A DNA stretch of 64,000 bases from Mucilaginibacter rivuli (GTDB lineage Bacteria > Bacteroidota > Bacteroidia > Sphingobacteriales > Sphingobacteriaceae): the NCBI RefSeq assembly GCF_019391655.1, contig NZ_JAHXPQ010000001.1, positions 496,001 through 560,000 of the forward strand. Direction: 5' to 3'. The notes under the pieces are model-generated. The model saw only the letters and a list, made by a program, of their open reading frames with translations. It had not been told where the DNA came from and ran no database searches. Position numbers and translations under genes: made by a program. The number at the start of each line of letters is the position of its first letter. The stretch's first letter is position 1. Shown here piece by piece: positions 9,022 to 18,874 of this stretch.

Positions 9022-11184
9022 ATGAAAGTACGCTCAATAGCATTAATAGTTCTAATTATATTAGTAATTAGCCAATTTGCAAAGGCCGAGAACGGATATG
9101 ACCTGTGGTTGAGGTACAAACCCGTTACTAATGCTATATTAAAAAGCCGGTATCGCAGCATGTTGGATCATGTTTTTTTTCCGGCAGAGTCCGACCGGTT
9201 AAAGGTTGCCGAAAACGAACTGGGTATTGGTTTGGCAGGTATGATTGGTACTAAATTGCAAGAAACCACTATAGCGCAAAGCGGATTAGTTATCGCGACA
9301 ATTGATAAGATAGGCCAACTCAAAAAGTTTATACCTGCCGGCACATCAGAAAAGATAGGTGCAGAGGGCTATATTATAAAAACCGTTAATAATGCCGGAC
9401 ACTTAACTGTGGTATTAACCGCTAACTCAGATCTGGGTATTCTGTACGGTACGTTTCATTTTTTAAGATTATTACAAACAGAAAAAAGCCTTACCGCCTT
9501 AAGCATTATAGATTATCCTAAAACAAATTATCGGGTGCTTGACCACTGGGATAACCCTACACGAACTGTTGAGCGTGGCTATGCGGGTTTTTCTATCTGG
9601 AACTGGCATAAACTGCCTGGTTATATAGATACCCGTTACCTTGATTATGCCAGGGCCAATGCATCGGTCGGTATTAATGGTACGGTACTTAATAATGTTA
9701 ATGCCAACACGCAAATGCTTACGCCGGCATACCTGGTAAAGGTAAAGGCACTGGCCGATGCTTTTCGCCCGTATGGTATCAAGGTATATTTATCTGTAAA
9801 GTTTAGCAGCCCTGTAGAGTTAGGCGGATTAAAAACAGCCGACCCGCTCAATGCCGATGTTAAAAAATGGTGGCAGGATAAGGTTGATGAAATATACGGG
9901 TACATACCCGATTTTGGCGGGTTTTTAGTAAAGGCAAATTCCGAAGGGCAGCCCGGCCCGCAAACATATGGCCGCAGCCATGCAGATGGTGCAAATATGC
10001 TTGGCGATGCCCTGGCCGCACACCATGGAATAGTGATGTGGCGCGCCTTTGTTTATGATGATAAAGTTCCGGATGACAGGGCAAAACAAGCATACAATGA
10101 GTTTAAACCCTTTGACGGTAAATTTAACAGTAACGTAATTATACAGGTAAAAAATGGCCCCATCGATTTTCAGCCACGGGAGCCTTTCCATCCTTTGTTT
10201 GGCGCGATACCAAATACTGCGGTAATGCTCGAAGTTCAACTGACGCAAGAGTATCTGGGCTTTTCAACACATTTGGTTTACGAAGCTCCGTTGTTTAAAG
10301 AGTGCCTTAATGCCGATACCTACACTAAAGGTAAAAACAGCACAGTGGCCCGCATATTGGAAGCAAAGGATAACCCTAAACTGATAACAGGTATGGCCGG
10401 TGTTGCCAATATAGGTACCGATGTTAACTGGTGCGGGCATCCCTTCGCGCAAGCCAATTGGTATTGTTTTGGCAGGTTATCCTGGAATCCCGAAGAAACT
10501 GCTGCTGATATTGCCGATGACTGGCTGCGCATGACGTTCACAAATGATAATGCTTTTATCAAACAAATGAAAGCGGAAATGCTACAGTCGCGAGAGAATA
10601 CAGTTAATTATATGACGCCCCTAGGCCTGCACCATATTATGAGCGCAAACGGCCATTACGGCCCGGGGCCATGGGTGGATAATTTAGGCAGAGCCGATTG
10701 GAATGCTGTGTACTACCACAAAGCCGACACTGCAGGCATCGGGTTTGACCGTACACATACAGGAAGTAATGCATTGGGCCAATACTCGCCCGAGGTGCGC
10801 AATTATTTTGAGAATTTGAATACCTGCCCCGATGAATATTTACTATGGTTTCACCACCTGGCATGGAATTATAAAATGCGGTCCGGAAAAACACTTTGGG
10901 AAGAAATGGTACATCACTATTACATCGGTGCCGACTCGGTAAAGCACATGCAACAGGTATGGAACTTGCTGCAGCCCTACGTAGACCCGGAGCGTTTTAA
11001 CGAAGTTAAGCAACTGATGGCCATACAATATGAAGAGGCCATACGCTGGCGGGATGCTTGTGTACTTTATTTCCAAACTTTTTCGCGGCAGGCTATACCG
11101 GCCGCTTATCCAAAACCCGAGCATGACCTGGCTTATTACCGCAATTTGCGGTTCCCAAATACACCGGGGCAAGGAGTTAATTAA
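9022..11184 (+). CDS. Alpha-glucuronidase, glycoside hydrolase family 67
   Basis: A 720-residue GH67 enzyme. A signal peptide of about 22 residues (ending near AKA) is followed directly by the family's N-terminal signature NGYDLWLRY. The catalytic (beta/alpha)8 region is complete: the likely acid Glu308 lies in KANSEGQPGP, and the inverting-base pair is probably Asp382 (GPIDFQPREP) and Glu410 (TQEYLG). The 28-residue spacing between the last two matches characterised GH67 enzymes. GH67 removes (4-O-methyl-)glucuronic acid from the non-reducing-end xylose of xylo-oligosaccharides. It therefore acts after an endoxylanase, which fits the GH10 gene at 18875-20074. The length equals the usual ~700 residues. 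A GH43 gene starts 32 nt downstream. The signal suggests export, probably to the periplasm. GH115, the other alpha-glucuronidase family, is excluded by these motifs. Confidence 0.95.
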   Translation: MKVRSIALIVLIILVISQFAKAENGYDLWLRYKPVTNAILKSRYRSMLDHVFFPAESDRLKVAENELGIGLAGMIGTKLQETTIAQSGLVIATIDKIGQLKKFIPAGTSEKIGAEGYIIKTVNNAGHLTVVLTANSDLGILYGTFHFLRLLQTEKSLTALSIIDYPKTNYRVLDHWDNPTRTVERGYAGFSIWNWHKLPGYIDTRYLDYARANASVGINGTVLNNVNANTQMLTPAYLVKVKALADAFRPYGIKVYLSVKFSSPVELGGLKTADPLNADVKKWWQDKVDEIYGYIPDFGGFLVKANSEGQPGPQTYGRSHADGANMLGDALAAHHGIVMWRAFVYDDKVPDDRAKQAYNEFKPFDGKFNSNVIIQVKNGPIDFQPREPFHPLFGAIPNTAVMLEVQLTQEYLGFSTHLVYEAPLFKECLNADTYTKGKNSTVARILEAKDNPKLITGMAGVANIGTDVNWCGHPFAQANWYCFGRLSWNPEETAADIADDWLRMTFTNDNAFIKQMKAEMLQSRENTVNYMTPLGLHHIMSANGHYGPGPWVDNLGRADWNAVYYHKADTAGIGFDRTHTGSNALGQYSPEVRNYFENLNTCPDEYLLWFHHLAWNYKMRSGKTLWEEMVHHYYIGADSVKHMQQVWNLLQPYVDPERFNEVKQLMAIQYEEAIRWRDACVLYFQTFSRQAIPAAYPKPEHDLAYYRNLRFPNTPGQGVN

Positions 11185-11216
11185 ACTGTAATCAATTTTA
11201 ATACATACAAATATTT

Positions 11217-12278
11217 ATGAAACGAAATTTTAAACTGATAAGGCTCATCATCACAGCCGTAATCCTATCACCCGCATCAATGGCGATTGCACAATCTTCT
11301 CCCAAATACCTATCACAGCCACTTATCAAAACTATTTATACTGCCGACCCATCTGCACATGTGTTTAACGGTAAGATATATATCTATCCTTCGCATGATA
11401 TTGATGCAGGTATACCCGAAAACGACAATGGCGATCATTTCGCTATGCGCGATTATCATATCTTATCAATGGATAATATTAATGGCCCCGTTACCGACCA
11501 TGGCGTAGCCCTGGATATTAAGAACATCCCCTGGGCAGGTAGACAATTATGGGCGCCCGATTGTGCTTATAAAAATGGTACATACTACCTGTACTTCCCC
11601 GTAAAGGATAAAAATGATGTATTTCATATCGGTGTAGCTACATCTAAAAATCCGGCAGGCCCGTTTAAAGCCGAACCGCAGCCCATGAAAGGCAGCTTTA
11701 GTATTGATCCTGCTGTTTTTACTGATACCGATGGTCAAAGCTATATGTATTTTGGTGGGATATGGGGCGGCCAGCTACAACGTTGGGCAGATGGAAAGTA
11801 TGATGCAAATGGTTCAAAAACTGATTTGAAAAAAGATGATGAGCCCGCACTTAGCTGCAAAATAGCTAAGCTAAAACCCAATATGAAAGAGTTTGATGGC
11901 CCGGTAAAAGATATCACCATTCTTGACAGTAACGGAAAGCCTTTATTGGGTAAAGATCATAACCGCAGGTTTTTTGAAGGCTCATGGATGCATAAATATC
12001 ACAATAAGTACTATTTTACCTACTCAACCGGCGATACTCATTACTTAGCTTACGCTATAGGCGATCATCCTTATGGCCCGTTTAATTATAAGGGAATATT
12101 TTTAAAACCGGTTCAGGGCTGGACAACACACCATTCCATTGTTGAATTTAAGGGTAAATGGTATATGTTCTATCACGATACTCAGCTTTCGGGTAAAACA
12201 CATTTGCGCAATATAAAAGTAACGCCCCTTACGCATAATGCAGATGGCAGTATTGCCATGATTGACCCGTTTAAATAG
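11217..12278 (+). CDS. GH43 glycosidase (beta-xylosidase / alpha-L-arabinofuranosidase type)
   Basis: A 353-residue single-domain GH43 five-bladed propeller with a signal peptide cut near AIAQ (residue 26). The three catalytic carboxylates are recognisable: Asp44 (TADPSAHVF, general base), Asp164 (SIDPAVF, pKa modulator) and Glu254 (FFEGSWMH, general acid). The sequence resembles the compact GH43 subfamily 1 type, which releases xylose or arabinose from short oligosaccharides. It is 32 nt after the GH67 gene, so the two are likely one transcript acting on the same imported xylo-oligosaccharides. A 9-bp hairpin just after the stop closes this pair. Xylose versus arabinose specificity cannot be read from the sequence. 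Confidence 0.92.
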   Translation: MKRNFKLIRLIITAVILSPASMAIAQSSPKYLSQPLIKTIYTADPSAHVFNGKIYIYPSHDIDAGIPENDNGDHFAMRDYHILSMDNINGPVTDHGVALDIKNIPWAGRQLWAPDCAYKNGTYYLYFPVKDKNDVFHIGVATSKNPAGPFKAEPQPMKGSFSIDPAVFTDTDGQSYMYFGGIWGGQLQRWADGKYDANGSKTDLKKDDEPALSCKIAKLKPNMKEFDGPVKDITILDSNGKPLLGKDHNRRFFEGSWMHKYHNKYYFTYSTGDTHYLAYAIGDHPYGPFNYKGIFLKPVQGWTTHHSIVEFKGKWYMFYHDTQLSGKTHLRNIKVTPLTHNADGSIAMIDPFK

Positions 12279-12318
12279 GGAAATAAAGGACAGCCTTGTG
12301 CTGTCCTTCGTAATTTCC
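12279..12318 (+). terminator. Hairpin after the GH67-GH43 pair
   Basis: Perfect 9-bp stem AAGGACAGC (12286-12294) / GCTGTCCTT (12300-12308) with a 5-nt loop, flanked by a second complementary pair GGAAAT / ATTTCC (12279-12284 and 12313-12318). No T-run follows, so termination would be Rho-like or the hairpin may protect mRNA ends. Confidence 0.5.
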
Positions 12319-12409
12319 AGCAGGATACATTGCTGGTAGCATTATCAACAAAAGTGGCACATGCTGTGGTGGGCTAAATCTATTTTAGTGGCCTATAAAC
12401 TTATTATTC

Positions 12410-14380
12410 ATGTATTTCAGATCTGTAAATTTTTGCGGCAGCATTTCTGCCGCTCTTTTGGTATTTGCATTATTGGGTAGCCCTTCATCAATCAAGGGGC
12501 AGGATACCCAAAAACTTGCTGCCGGTGTAAAAACCTATGTTAACCCGGTAATTGCAGGCGATCACCCCGATCCCACTTTACTTAAAGTTGGCGATGATTT
12601 TTATATGTGCGGGTCAAGCTTTCACTTTGTACCCAATCTTCCTATACTGCACTCGCGTGATCTTATACATTGGGAAACCATTGCACGCGTTGTACCGGCT
12701 AACTGGTCGGACCTAAAATCGGGTGCTCCCGGCGCAGGGGTATGGCAGGGGGCAATTACCTACTTTTATGGTTCGTACCGCATTTATTTTTCGAATGGAT
12801 CGGGCGGGGGGCAGTATTTTTCGACAGCGGTAAGCCCAGCCGGACCGTGGACATTACCTGTAAAGGTTAAAACCACTGCCGAAACAGGTTTCATCGGTTA
12901 CGATAACTCCATTTTTGTGGATGATGATGGTACACCTTATATGATCATCAAGCCCGGACAAACCACCAACAGGATGCAGCAGATAGGCCGCGATGGTCAC
13001 CTTACCGGCAAGCTCATTAACATGGACTGGGTAAACCGTAATAAAAAATATAGCTGGGCCGAAGGGCCGGTTATGTGCAAACGCGATGGCTGGTATTATT
13101 ATTTGATGGCAGGCGATGTTACCGGGGGGCAGTTTATATTGCGTTCCAGATCGTTGACTGCTGACTCGAGCAAGTGGGAAAATTTGGGTAATGTTTTTGA
13201 TTTTTCTAAAGACCCGAAAAACCGTTTCCGCTCAGTTAATCACATGTCAACTCCTTGGATGCTGAAAGACGGGACCTGGTGGTGCATTGCACAAAGTTAT
13301 GATGCGCCTATAGGAAATGATTGGAGCGGACAAGGGCGGCAAGACCTTTTACTGCAGGTACAATGGACACCCAACGGTAAACCATTTGTTCCTTACCCGT
13401 CTGATGAGCCGCTCGCGAGGCCAAATCTTCCGGATGACGGCTCGCACTGGTGTTTCCCTGTTTCTGATGAATTTGCCACATCATCACTCAATTTAACATG
13501 GCACTTTTTAAATAAGGAGGCAGCAGGGTCATATTCGCTCACTGAGCGCCCCGGATGGTTGCGATTAAAGCCACAGGGAGGTAAAACGCATATTCTGCAA
13601 AAGGAAGCCGGACACGATTATGCTTTGGTTACAAAGGTTGATATTGATGCTACAGCCGCAAATGAGCAGGCGGGCATATACATCACATCGGGCAATGAAA
13701 CGGAGCATGTGCGGCTTTACAGCGGTTATGATGAGGGTAAAAAAATAGGCTTTTCGTTTGGCAAACAATCGTTCAATGTAAGTAATACTATTGGTAATAT
13801 AGTTTGGTTGAAGTTAGAACGCCACAACCATGATCTTTCCGGATTTTGCAGCCCCGATGGTGTTAAATGGACAGCCATTGGCAATGTTATTGATGCCCGC
13901 GATATAGATAAAACACAACCAAATTATAATGCATGGGTAGGTACAAGCGATGGACTTTTTGCACAGGGTAAACAAGCTGATTTTGATCTGTTTTTATATA
14001 AAGATGGCTTTGCACCGCTTGCAATAGCAGGATGTAATAATTATTACGGACTGAAACTATCTGATAATGGGGTAACAAATACAGGCAATTGGGGATGGGC
14101 AATGCTTGGCGGTATTGATATTGGAAGTGTAGCAAGGCGTGCTAAATCTGTATCAATAACAGCGGCCGGTACAGCAGTTGCTAAGGTTGAAGTATGGATA
14201 GACAATATTGGCGGCAACGGAAAGTTAATAGCTTCTATTGCTATGCAGGCGACCGGTGGAGAGAATAAATGGGACACTTTTTCAGCCAATATTAAACCTA
14301 CAACTGGCCAGCATGATGTGTACCTGCGCATTGTTGGCAGTGCACAACCGACAATATTAAAAACGTTAAAGTTTAATTGA
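12410..14380 (+). CDS. Multidomain GH43 beta-xylosidase/arabinofuranosidase with concanavalin-like and CBM6-like domains
   Basis: A 656-residue secreted enzyme (hydrophobic signal to about residue 30). The GH43 propeller (about residues 40-345) has Asp54 (GDHPDPT, base), Asp165 (GYDNSIF) and Glu218 (WAEGPV, acid). Residues about 350-535 form the beta-sandwich often found C-terminal to GH43 beta-xylosidases (DEFATSSLNLTWHFLN... ERPGWLRL). The last ~110 residues (GVTNTGNWGWAMLGGIDIG... through VYLRIVGS) look like a CBM6-type carbohydrate-binding module. It is larger than the neighbouring GH43 and probably acts on longer or more decorated xylan fragments. It stands alone, 131 nt after the previous gene and closed by a strong bidirectional terminator at 14403. 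Confidence 0.92.
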   Translation: MYFRSVNFCGSISAALLVFALLGSPSSIKGQDTQKLAAGVKTYVNPVIAGDHPDPTLLKVGDDFYMCGSSFHFVPNLPILHSRDLIHWETIARVVPANWSDLKSGAPGAGVWQGAITYFYGSYRIYFSNGSGGGQYFSTAVSPAGPWTLPVKVKTTAETGFIGYDNSIFVDDDGTPYMIIKPGQTTNRMQQIGRDGHLTGKLINMDWVNRNKKYSWAEGPVMCKRDGWYYYLMAGDVTGGQFILRSRSLTADSSKWENLGNVFDFSKDPKNRFRSVNHMSTPWMLKDGTWWCIAQSYDAPIGNDWSGQGRQDLLLQVQWTPNGKPFVPYPSDEPLARPNLPDDGSHWCFPVSDEFATSSLNLTWHFLNKEAAGSYSLTERPGWLRLKPQGGKTHILQKEAGHDYALVTKVDIDATAANEQAGIYITSGNETEHVRLYSGYDEGKKIGFSFGKQSFNVSNTIGNIVWLKLERHNHDLSGFCSPDGVKWTAIGNVIDARDIDKTQPNYNAWVGTSDGLFAQGKQADFDLFLYKDGFAPLAIAGCNNYYGLKLSDNGVTNTGNWGWAMLGGIDIGSVARRAKSVSITAAGTAVAKVEVWIDNIGGNGKLIASIAMQATGGENKWDTFSANIKPTTGQHDVYLRIVGSAQPTILKTLKFN

Positions 14381-14402
14381 TAAACAGGATATGATTAACA
14401 TA

Positions 14403-14440
14403 AAAAGCCAGGGTTATATATTATTTAACCCTGGTTTTTT
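14403..14440. terminator. Bidirectional intrinsic terminator between convergent GH43 and CE15 genes
   Basis: Stem AAAAGCCAGGGTTA (14403-14416) / TAACCCTGGTTTTTT (14426-14440) with a 9-nt loop. The T-run after the stem serves the plus strand and the A-run before it serves the minus strand, as expected between convergent genes. Confidence 0.88.
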
Positions 14441-14451
14441 GCTGTAAAAGG

Positions 14452-15999
14452 CTATTTTGATTCTGCTTGAGGCCGTATAAATTTATCGGCCCATTTGATA
14501 AAGTATTTGATGTTTGGCGCATCGGTATGGCCACCGTCGTGCTGCCGCCAGGCTAACTGCCCATCCAATAAGCCGGTATTAACAGGTGGCATTTTCTCGG
14601 TTTTATAATTGTTTGAAAGGCCAAGATCTTTAGCTCCAAGTAACTTAAATACCTGCCCGGCCGCTATTGTTGCCATATAACTGCCTTGGTGATCGAGCCA
14701 GTGAGCATCACCTTGTTCGGGAACGCCATAACTTACAAATGTTAGCCTTGGTGCACAAAGCGCTATTAATTCGTGCGAATCAACCGGTATATCATTGGCT
14801 GTTTTGCTGCCGAAAACTGATTCAGATGTGGCATACTTCATATAGTTGCCGGCCATCCAGTAATGCGCTCCGTTAGCAAGGCTTTCTACAGCTTCGCCAA
14901 AATTGCGCCGGTTGGGTTTGGTGCCCCCTTGCCCTGATGAGCCAATAAGTACCATAGCAAAGCGCTCATCAAAAGCCATGGTTACCAGTGCTGCCTTACC
15001 ATATCGCGAAACGCCTTCAATGCCTACATGCTTACTGTCAACCATGGGCTCGGTTGCCAGGTAATCTAAGCCACGCGAAGCGCCCCATGCCCAGGCACGC
15101 AAAGCGCCCCAATCATCGGGTTTACGTGGTTGACCTTTGTTTACCAGGCCAATAATGCCTTTAGTAATACCGGCTCCGTTATCGGCCTGTATACTTGCAG
15201 GCTCAATAAGAGCGTAACCCCAGCCATCGGCAATTAATTGCTGTGCCGCCGGCAGATCGCCGGCGGGCCGGGGTGCAAACGGATTGATACCCGAACTTTG
15301 TGGTGCTACAGGCTGGTAAGCCGGATAACGGTCAAATACCTGCTTCAGTTCGGGGTGCTCTTTTATCAGCAATTCCTTCATGGCATCATTTATAGTCTTA
15401 AGGTCTTCTTTATTAGGTTGTGCCGGGGCAGGCAAGGTACTTTGGGCAAACATCATTAAAACAGGTACAGGGCCTTTTGCATTGGCTGGTAATACCAGTG
15501 TCATGGCAATATTTACATCAAGCAGGGGGTAATTGCTATTATCTACATGGCCAATAAGTTGTTTGGCTATAACCGGTGTAAAGCCTATAAATTCTTTATC
15601 AGTTATTTTTACTACCCAGGTAACCTTAGGTACTTGTTTGGGTACACGGCCATATACTTCGCGTTCAAAATCTTCTATAATCTCCGGGCGTCGTTGCTTC
15701 CACCATTGCTCGGCGGTGGTTATTTTTTTTCCGTTTTTAAGTGTTAATGCGTCTGGGTAATCGAGGTAAGGATTTGCCAGGGCTTCGTCGTTATTTGCAT
15801 GGTTAGGTGCTTTTTCATCACCACTTGGTCCGGGTCGCATCGCTTTTATTCCCAGCTGCCTCATCATATCCTCTTTGTCCTGCTGCGAAGTAAAATTAAC
15901 CGGGGCCGGAAAGCTACCTGCGGCCGGTTTCCCTTTATCCTGCGCGGCAATATGTGTTGCTGCGAAAAGCAGGAGGAAGGTAATTCTTCTCATTTTCAT
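14452..15999 (-). CDS. CE15-family glucuronoyl esterase
   Basis: A 515-residue alpha/beta-hydrolase with a signal peptide ending near IAAQ. The nucleophile Ser331 lies in GVSRYGKAA, the CE15 version (G-x-S-R-x-G-K) of the nucleophile elbow, and the likely catalytic His491 is in GGHTD. The canonical acid after the nucleophile strand, a Glu in E-S-G-x-G-G of fungal and some bacterial members, is replaced here by Ser (SSGQGG), so the acid must come from another strand, perhaps the PEQGDAHW loop. CE15 enzymes cleave the ester between 4-O-methyl-glucuronic acid of xylan and lignin alcohols. Together with GH67 and GH10 this marks the locus as glucuronoxylan-directed. It lies 51 nt after the GH2 gene on the same strand, likely one operon. 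A related acetyl-xylan-esterase-like function is possible. Confidence 0.85.
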   Translation of the reverse strand: MKMRRITFLLLFAATHIAAQDKGKPAAGSFPAPVNFTSQQDKEDMMRQLGIKAMRPGPSGDEKAPNHANNDEALANPYLDYPDALTLKNGKKITTAEQWWKQRRPEIIEDFEREVYGRVPKQVPKVTWVVKITDKEFIGFTPVIAKQLIGHVDNSNYPLLDVNIAMTLVLPANAKGPVPVLMMFAQSTLPAPAQPNKEDLKTINDAMKELLIKEHPELKQVFDRYPAYQPVAPQSSGINPFAPRPAGDLPAAQQLIADGWGYALIEPASIQADNGAGITKGIIGLVNKGQPRKPDDWGALRAWAWGASRGLDYLATEPMVDSKHVGIEGVSRYGKAALVTMAFDERFAMVLIGSSGQGGTKPNRRNFGEAVESLANGAHYWMAGNYMKYATSESVFGSKTANDIPVDSHELIALCAPRLTFVSYGVPEQGDAHWLDHQGSYMATIAAGQVFKLLGAKDLGLSNNYKTEKMPPVNTGLLDGQLAWRQHDGGHTDAPNIKYFIKWADKFIRPQAESK

Positions 16000-16050
16000 G
16001 TGCTTATTATTAGGTTTTATTAACTCAATAATTATGTGAAATACTATTCA

Positions 16051-18834
16051 CTATTGTGGCATGCATTTGATCAATATAGTTTGGCTTACTAACCCTTCAG
16101 ATTCTGCTTTTAGTTTTATCATGCCTGTTTTGCCTGCTTTGGCACGTACAATAACAAGACATAAACCGTTAAAAACTTCGCGCGTATGCGAGGCGAACGA
16201 CTCCAGGTTTGTGGCATCGCCATTATCAGTAGCCACTATCTCGCCCGGCCCTTCGATAGAAAAGCTGATTTTGTTTTTTGTACGTGGTACCATACGCCCA
16301 TCATTGTCGCTCACCTGTACGGTAATAAATGCAAGGTCTTCGCTATTATCCTGTATAACTGAACGATTGGCGAATAGCACCAGTTTACTGGCTGCACCGG
16401 TTGTTTTAACCATATCTTCGGCCCATTTTTTACCGTTTTTGTAAGCGGTTACTTTTAGCTCACCGGGTTCATACTTTATACTATCCCAGCGTAAGCGCGA
16501 TTCATAAGGCTGCATTTTTTTACGCCCCATCGATCTTCCGTTCAAAAACAGTTCTGCTTCATCACCCGATGTAAAAACGTGCACGGGCGTTATGGCGCCA
16601 ATGCGGTCGGCCCAGTTCCAATGTGGTAATATGTGTGCCATAGGTAACTCGGGCCGCCATTTTGATTGGTATAAATAATAGCGATCCTTTTTAAAGCCGG
16701 CCAGATCAATGATCCCGAAATACGAGCTTCTTGACGAATAGTAAGGGGTAGGTTCGCCAAGGTAGTCCCAGCCGGTCCACACAAAACTGCCTGCTACAAA
16801 CGGGTGCTTATCCATTGTGGCGAATACCTTATCTGCCGAAGCGCCAAAATCTACCGAATAAAGCTCGTAGGCACTTACCTGGTGCTGTTTAGGGTCGCCA
16901 CCAAAATTGTCTTTTACGGGTGCGCTGTTGCCTCCATAAACAGGGAACATATATTCGCCCCGGCTACTCAAAGCTGCTGCATTTTCGCTGCTGATAATTA
17001 CCTTGCCGGGAAATTTTTTATGAAATGCCGGAAATAACGGCGGGGTACTGATACCTTTTAAACCCGCATAAGCATCGCCGTTACGGATACCTTCGCCCTG
17101 GTAATTAAGGCTGATCACATCAACAACAGCAGGCAAGGGCATGCCCGGCTTGGCATAGTTCATGGAAACAGTGGCCGGGCGGGTAGGGTCCTCATCTTTT
17201 AATATGCTGTAAAGCATCTTTGCTACTTTTGCGCCTTGCTCATCGGTATATTGTTCACCTACTTCATTACCAAAGCTCCACATAATGATAGAGGGGTGGT
17301 TTTTATCGCGACGAACCATAGCCCTTACATCCTGCTCATGCCAATCAGGAAATACGAGGTGAAAATCAAGCGCTGGTTTCTTTAACTCCCAGGCATCAAA
17401 TATTTCATCCAATACCATAAAGCCCATTTTGTCGGCCATGTCGAGCAACTCGGGGGCAGGTGGGTTATGGGATAAACGGATGGCATTGCAACCCATTTCT
17501 TTGAGCATTTCGAGTTGGCGCCGGGCGGCAGTGGCATTAAAGGCCATGCCGAGCGCCCCCAGGTCTGAGTGTTGGTTCACGCCATTTAAAAATACTTTTT
17601 CGCCATTTATAAAAACTCCTTTATCGGGATCAAAGCGCACATCACGAATACCGAATGGGGTTCGATAAGTATCGATAACTTTTCCTTTATACGAGGTGGT
17701 AGTAACAGCTACATAACGTGCGGGGTTTTGTTTGGGCAGAGGTTGCCATAATTGAGGCTTCAAAATGAGGGTATTCCCCAAAACGGTATCGCCGGATCTC
17801 GCTTTTATAGTAATATTTTGCGGGCTTATTTTCGCGACAGGTAAACCAAGGGGTTTATCGTTTACACCCATCAAATAAATTTGAGTGGCTACGGTATAGG
17901 TACCGGGTGTTTTGCTATCATTATTAAGCACAACTTTTAGCGCAACTTTGGCAGATGCTTTAGTTACATCGCTGGTTTTTACAAAAGTACCCCAATGCGC
18001 CACATGGGTAGGGTTTACAATGTTTAACCAAACATTACGGTAAATGCCCCCGCCCGGGTACCAGCGTGATGAATTTGCCGGGTTATCCAACCGTATAGCC
18101 AACTGGTTTTTTCCTCCCGGGATAATATAAGGTGTAAGGTCAAGCCGCCATGAGGTATAGCCGTAGGGCCAGCCACCCACTAATTTGCCATTCAACCATA
18201 CCATCGCGTATGACATGGCGCCATCTACATCTAAAAACACGGATTTTTCGGCATCAGATAAAGGTATATCGAGCTTTCTGCGGTACCATGCCACACCCTG
18301 AACGGGAAGCCGCCCCATTCCGCCACCTATAATAGCATTACCTGCTTTGTAAAAAGGCCCTTTGATGGCCCAATCATGAGGGAGGTCTACATTTTCCCAG
18401 GCTTTATCATCAAAGTCTGGTTGTACGAAAGGGAAGTTTGAACCGGGGTTGCCTTTAGGCCGTGAATGCCATTGAGCCGGATTTTTGATAAAAGGGTTAC
18501 CTGCAGGCAATATATAGGGTTTAAGTACAGCCCCATTAGCGGTTACTTTTACGGCCTCAGTAGGTCGTGCATCAGCAGGGCGGCCGTCTATCTCACCCTT
18601 TGTATCGGGCCTTACATCGTAAATTAAACTGTCGCTGTTGCCTGCGGGGTCATATCTGTAAAATTTCCAACCGCTATTGATCAAAATTTTTTGCGCGACA
18701 GATGAAGATAGATCAGCAGGTTTGGTTTGCGATAATAATACATTGCAGCAAAGTGTATTGGTCAGCAACAACAAAAGGACCTTTCCCAAACCATTAGGGC
18801 AGCGGTTTGAGAACAATGAAAACAAATATTTCAT
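16051..18834 (-). CDS. GH2 family exo-glycosidase (beta-galactosidase-like fold)
   Basis: A 927-residue secreted GH2 protein; the first ~35 residues contain a long hydrophobic signal. Order: N-terminal sugar-binding jelly-roll (about 45-280, with WYRRKLDIP and ANSSRWYPGGGIYRNVWL), an immunoglobulin-like domain, the TIM barrel (about 410-700), then C-terminal DUF4982-like and Ig-like domains. The acid/base Glu524 is in SFGNEVGEQ and the nucleophile Glu617 is in VIISSENAAA. GH2 enzymes retain configuration and cleave terminal beta-galactose, beta-glucuronate, beta-mannose, or occasionally xylose or arabinose; the sequence alone does not decide. In a glucuronoxylan locus a terminal beta-galactose or arabinose side-chain is plausible. 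It sits between GH10 (40 nt upstream) and CE15 genes in a three-gene minus-strand operon. Confidence 0.92.
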   Translation of the reverse strand: MKYLFSLFSNRCPNGLGKVLLLLLTNTLCCNVLLSQTKPADLSSSVAQKILINSGWKFYRYDPAGNSDSLIYDVRPDTKGEIDGRPADARPTEAVKVTANGAVLKPYILPAGNPFIKNPAQWHSRPKGNPGSNFPFVQPDFDDKAWENVDLPHDWAIKGPFYKAGNAIIGGGMGRLPVQGVAWYRRKLDIPLSDAEKSVFLDVDGAMSYAMVWLNGKLVGGWPYGYTSWRLDLTPYIIPGGKNQLAIRLDNPANSSRWYPGGGIYRNVWLNIVNPTHVAHWGTFVKTSDVTKASAKVALKVVLNNDSKTPGTYTVATQIYLMGVNDKPLGLPVAKISPQNITIKARSGDTVLGNTLILKPQLWQPLPKQNPARYVAVTTTSYKGKVIDTYRTPFGIRDVRFDPDKGVFINGEKVFLNGVNQHSDLGALGMAFNATAARRQLEMLKEMGCNAIRLSHNPPAPELLDMADKMGFMVLDEIFDAWELKKPALDFHLVFPDWHEQDVRAMVRRDKNHPSIIMWSFGNEVGEQYTDEQGAKVAKMLYSILKDEDPTRPATVSMNYAKPGMPLPAVVDVISLNYQGEGIRNGDAYAGLKGISTPPLFPAFHKKFPGKVIISSENAAALSSRGEYMFPVYGGNSAPVKDNFGGDPKQHQVSAYELYSVDFGASADKVFATMDKHPFVAGSFVWTGWDYLGEPTPYYSSRSSYFGIIDLAGFKKDRYYLYQSKWRPELPMAHILPHWNWADRIGAITPVHVFTSGDEAELFLNGRSMGRKKMQPYESRLRWDSIKYEPGELKVTAYKNGKKWAEDMVKTTGAASKLVLFANRSVIQDNSEDLAFITVQVSDNDGRMVPRTKNKISFSIEGPGEIVATDNGDATNLESFASHTREVFNGLCLVIVRAKAGKTGMIKLKAESEGLVSQTILIKCMPQ

Positions 18835-18874
18835 ATTTCTTTACGGTGTATTATCGGTGTGTGCCTTTACTGAA

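Noticed and set aside
9022..11184. GH115 assignment for the alpha-glucuronidase
   Set aside because: The NGYDLWLRY start, the SEGQPGP, IDFQPREP and TQEYLG motifs and their spacing are those of GH67.
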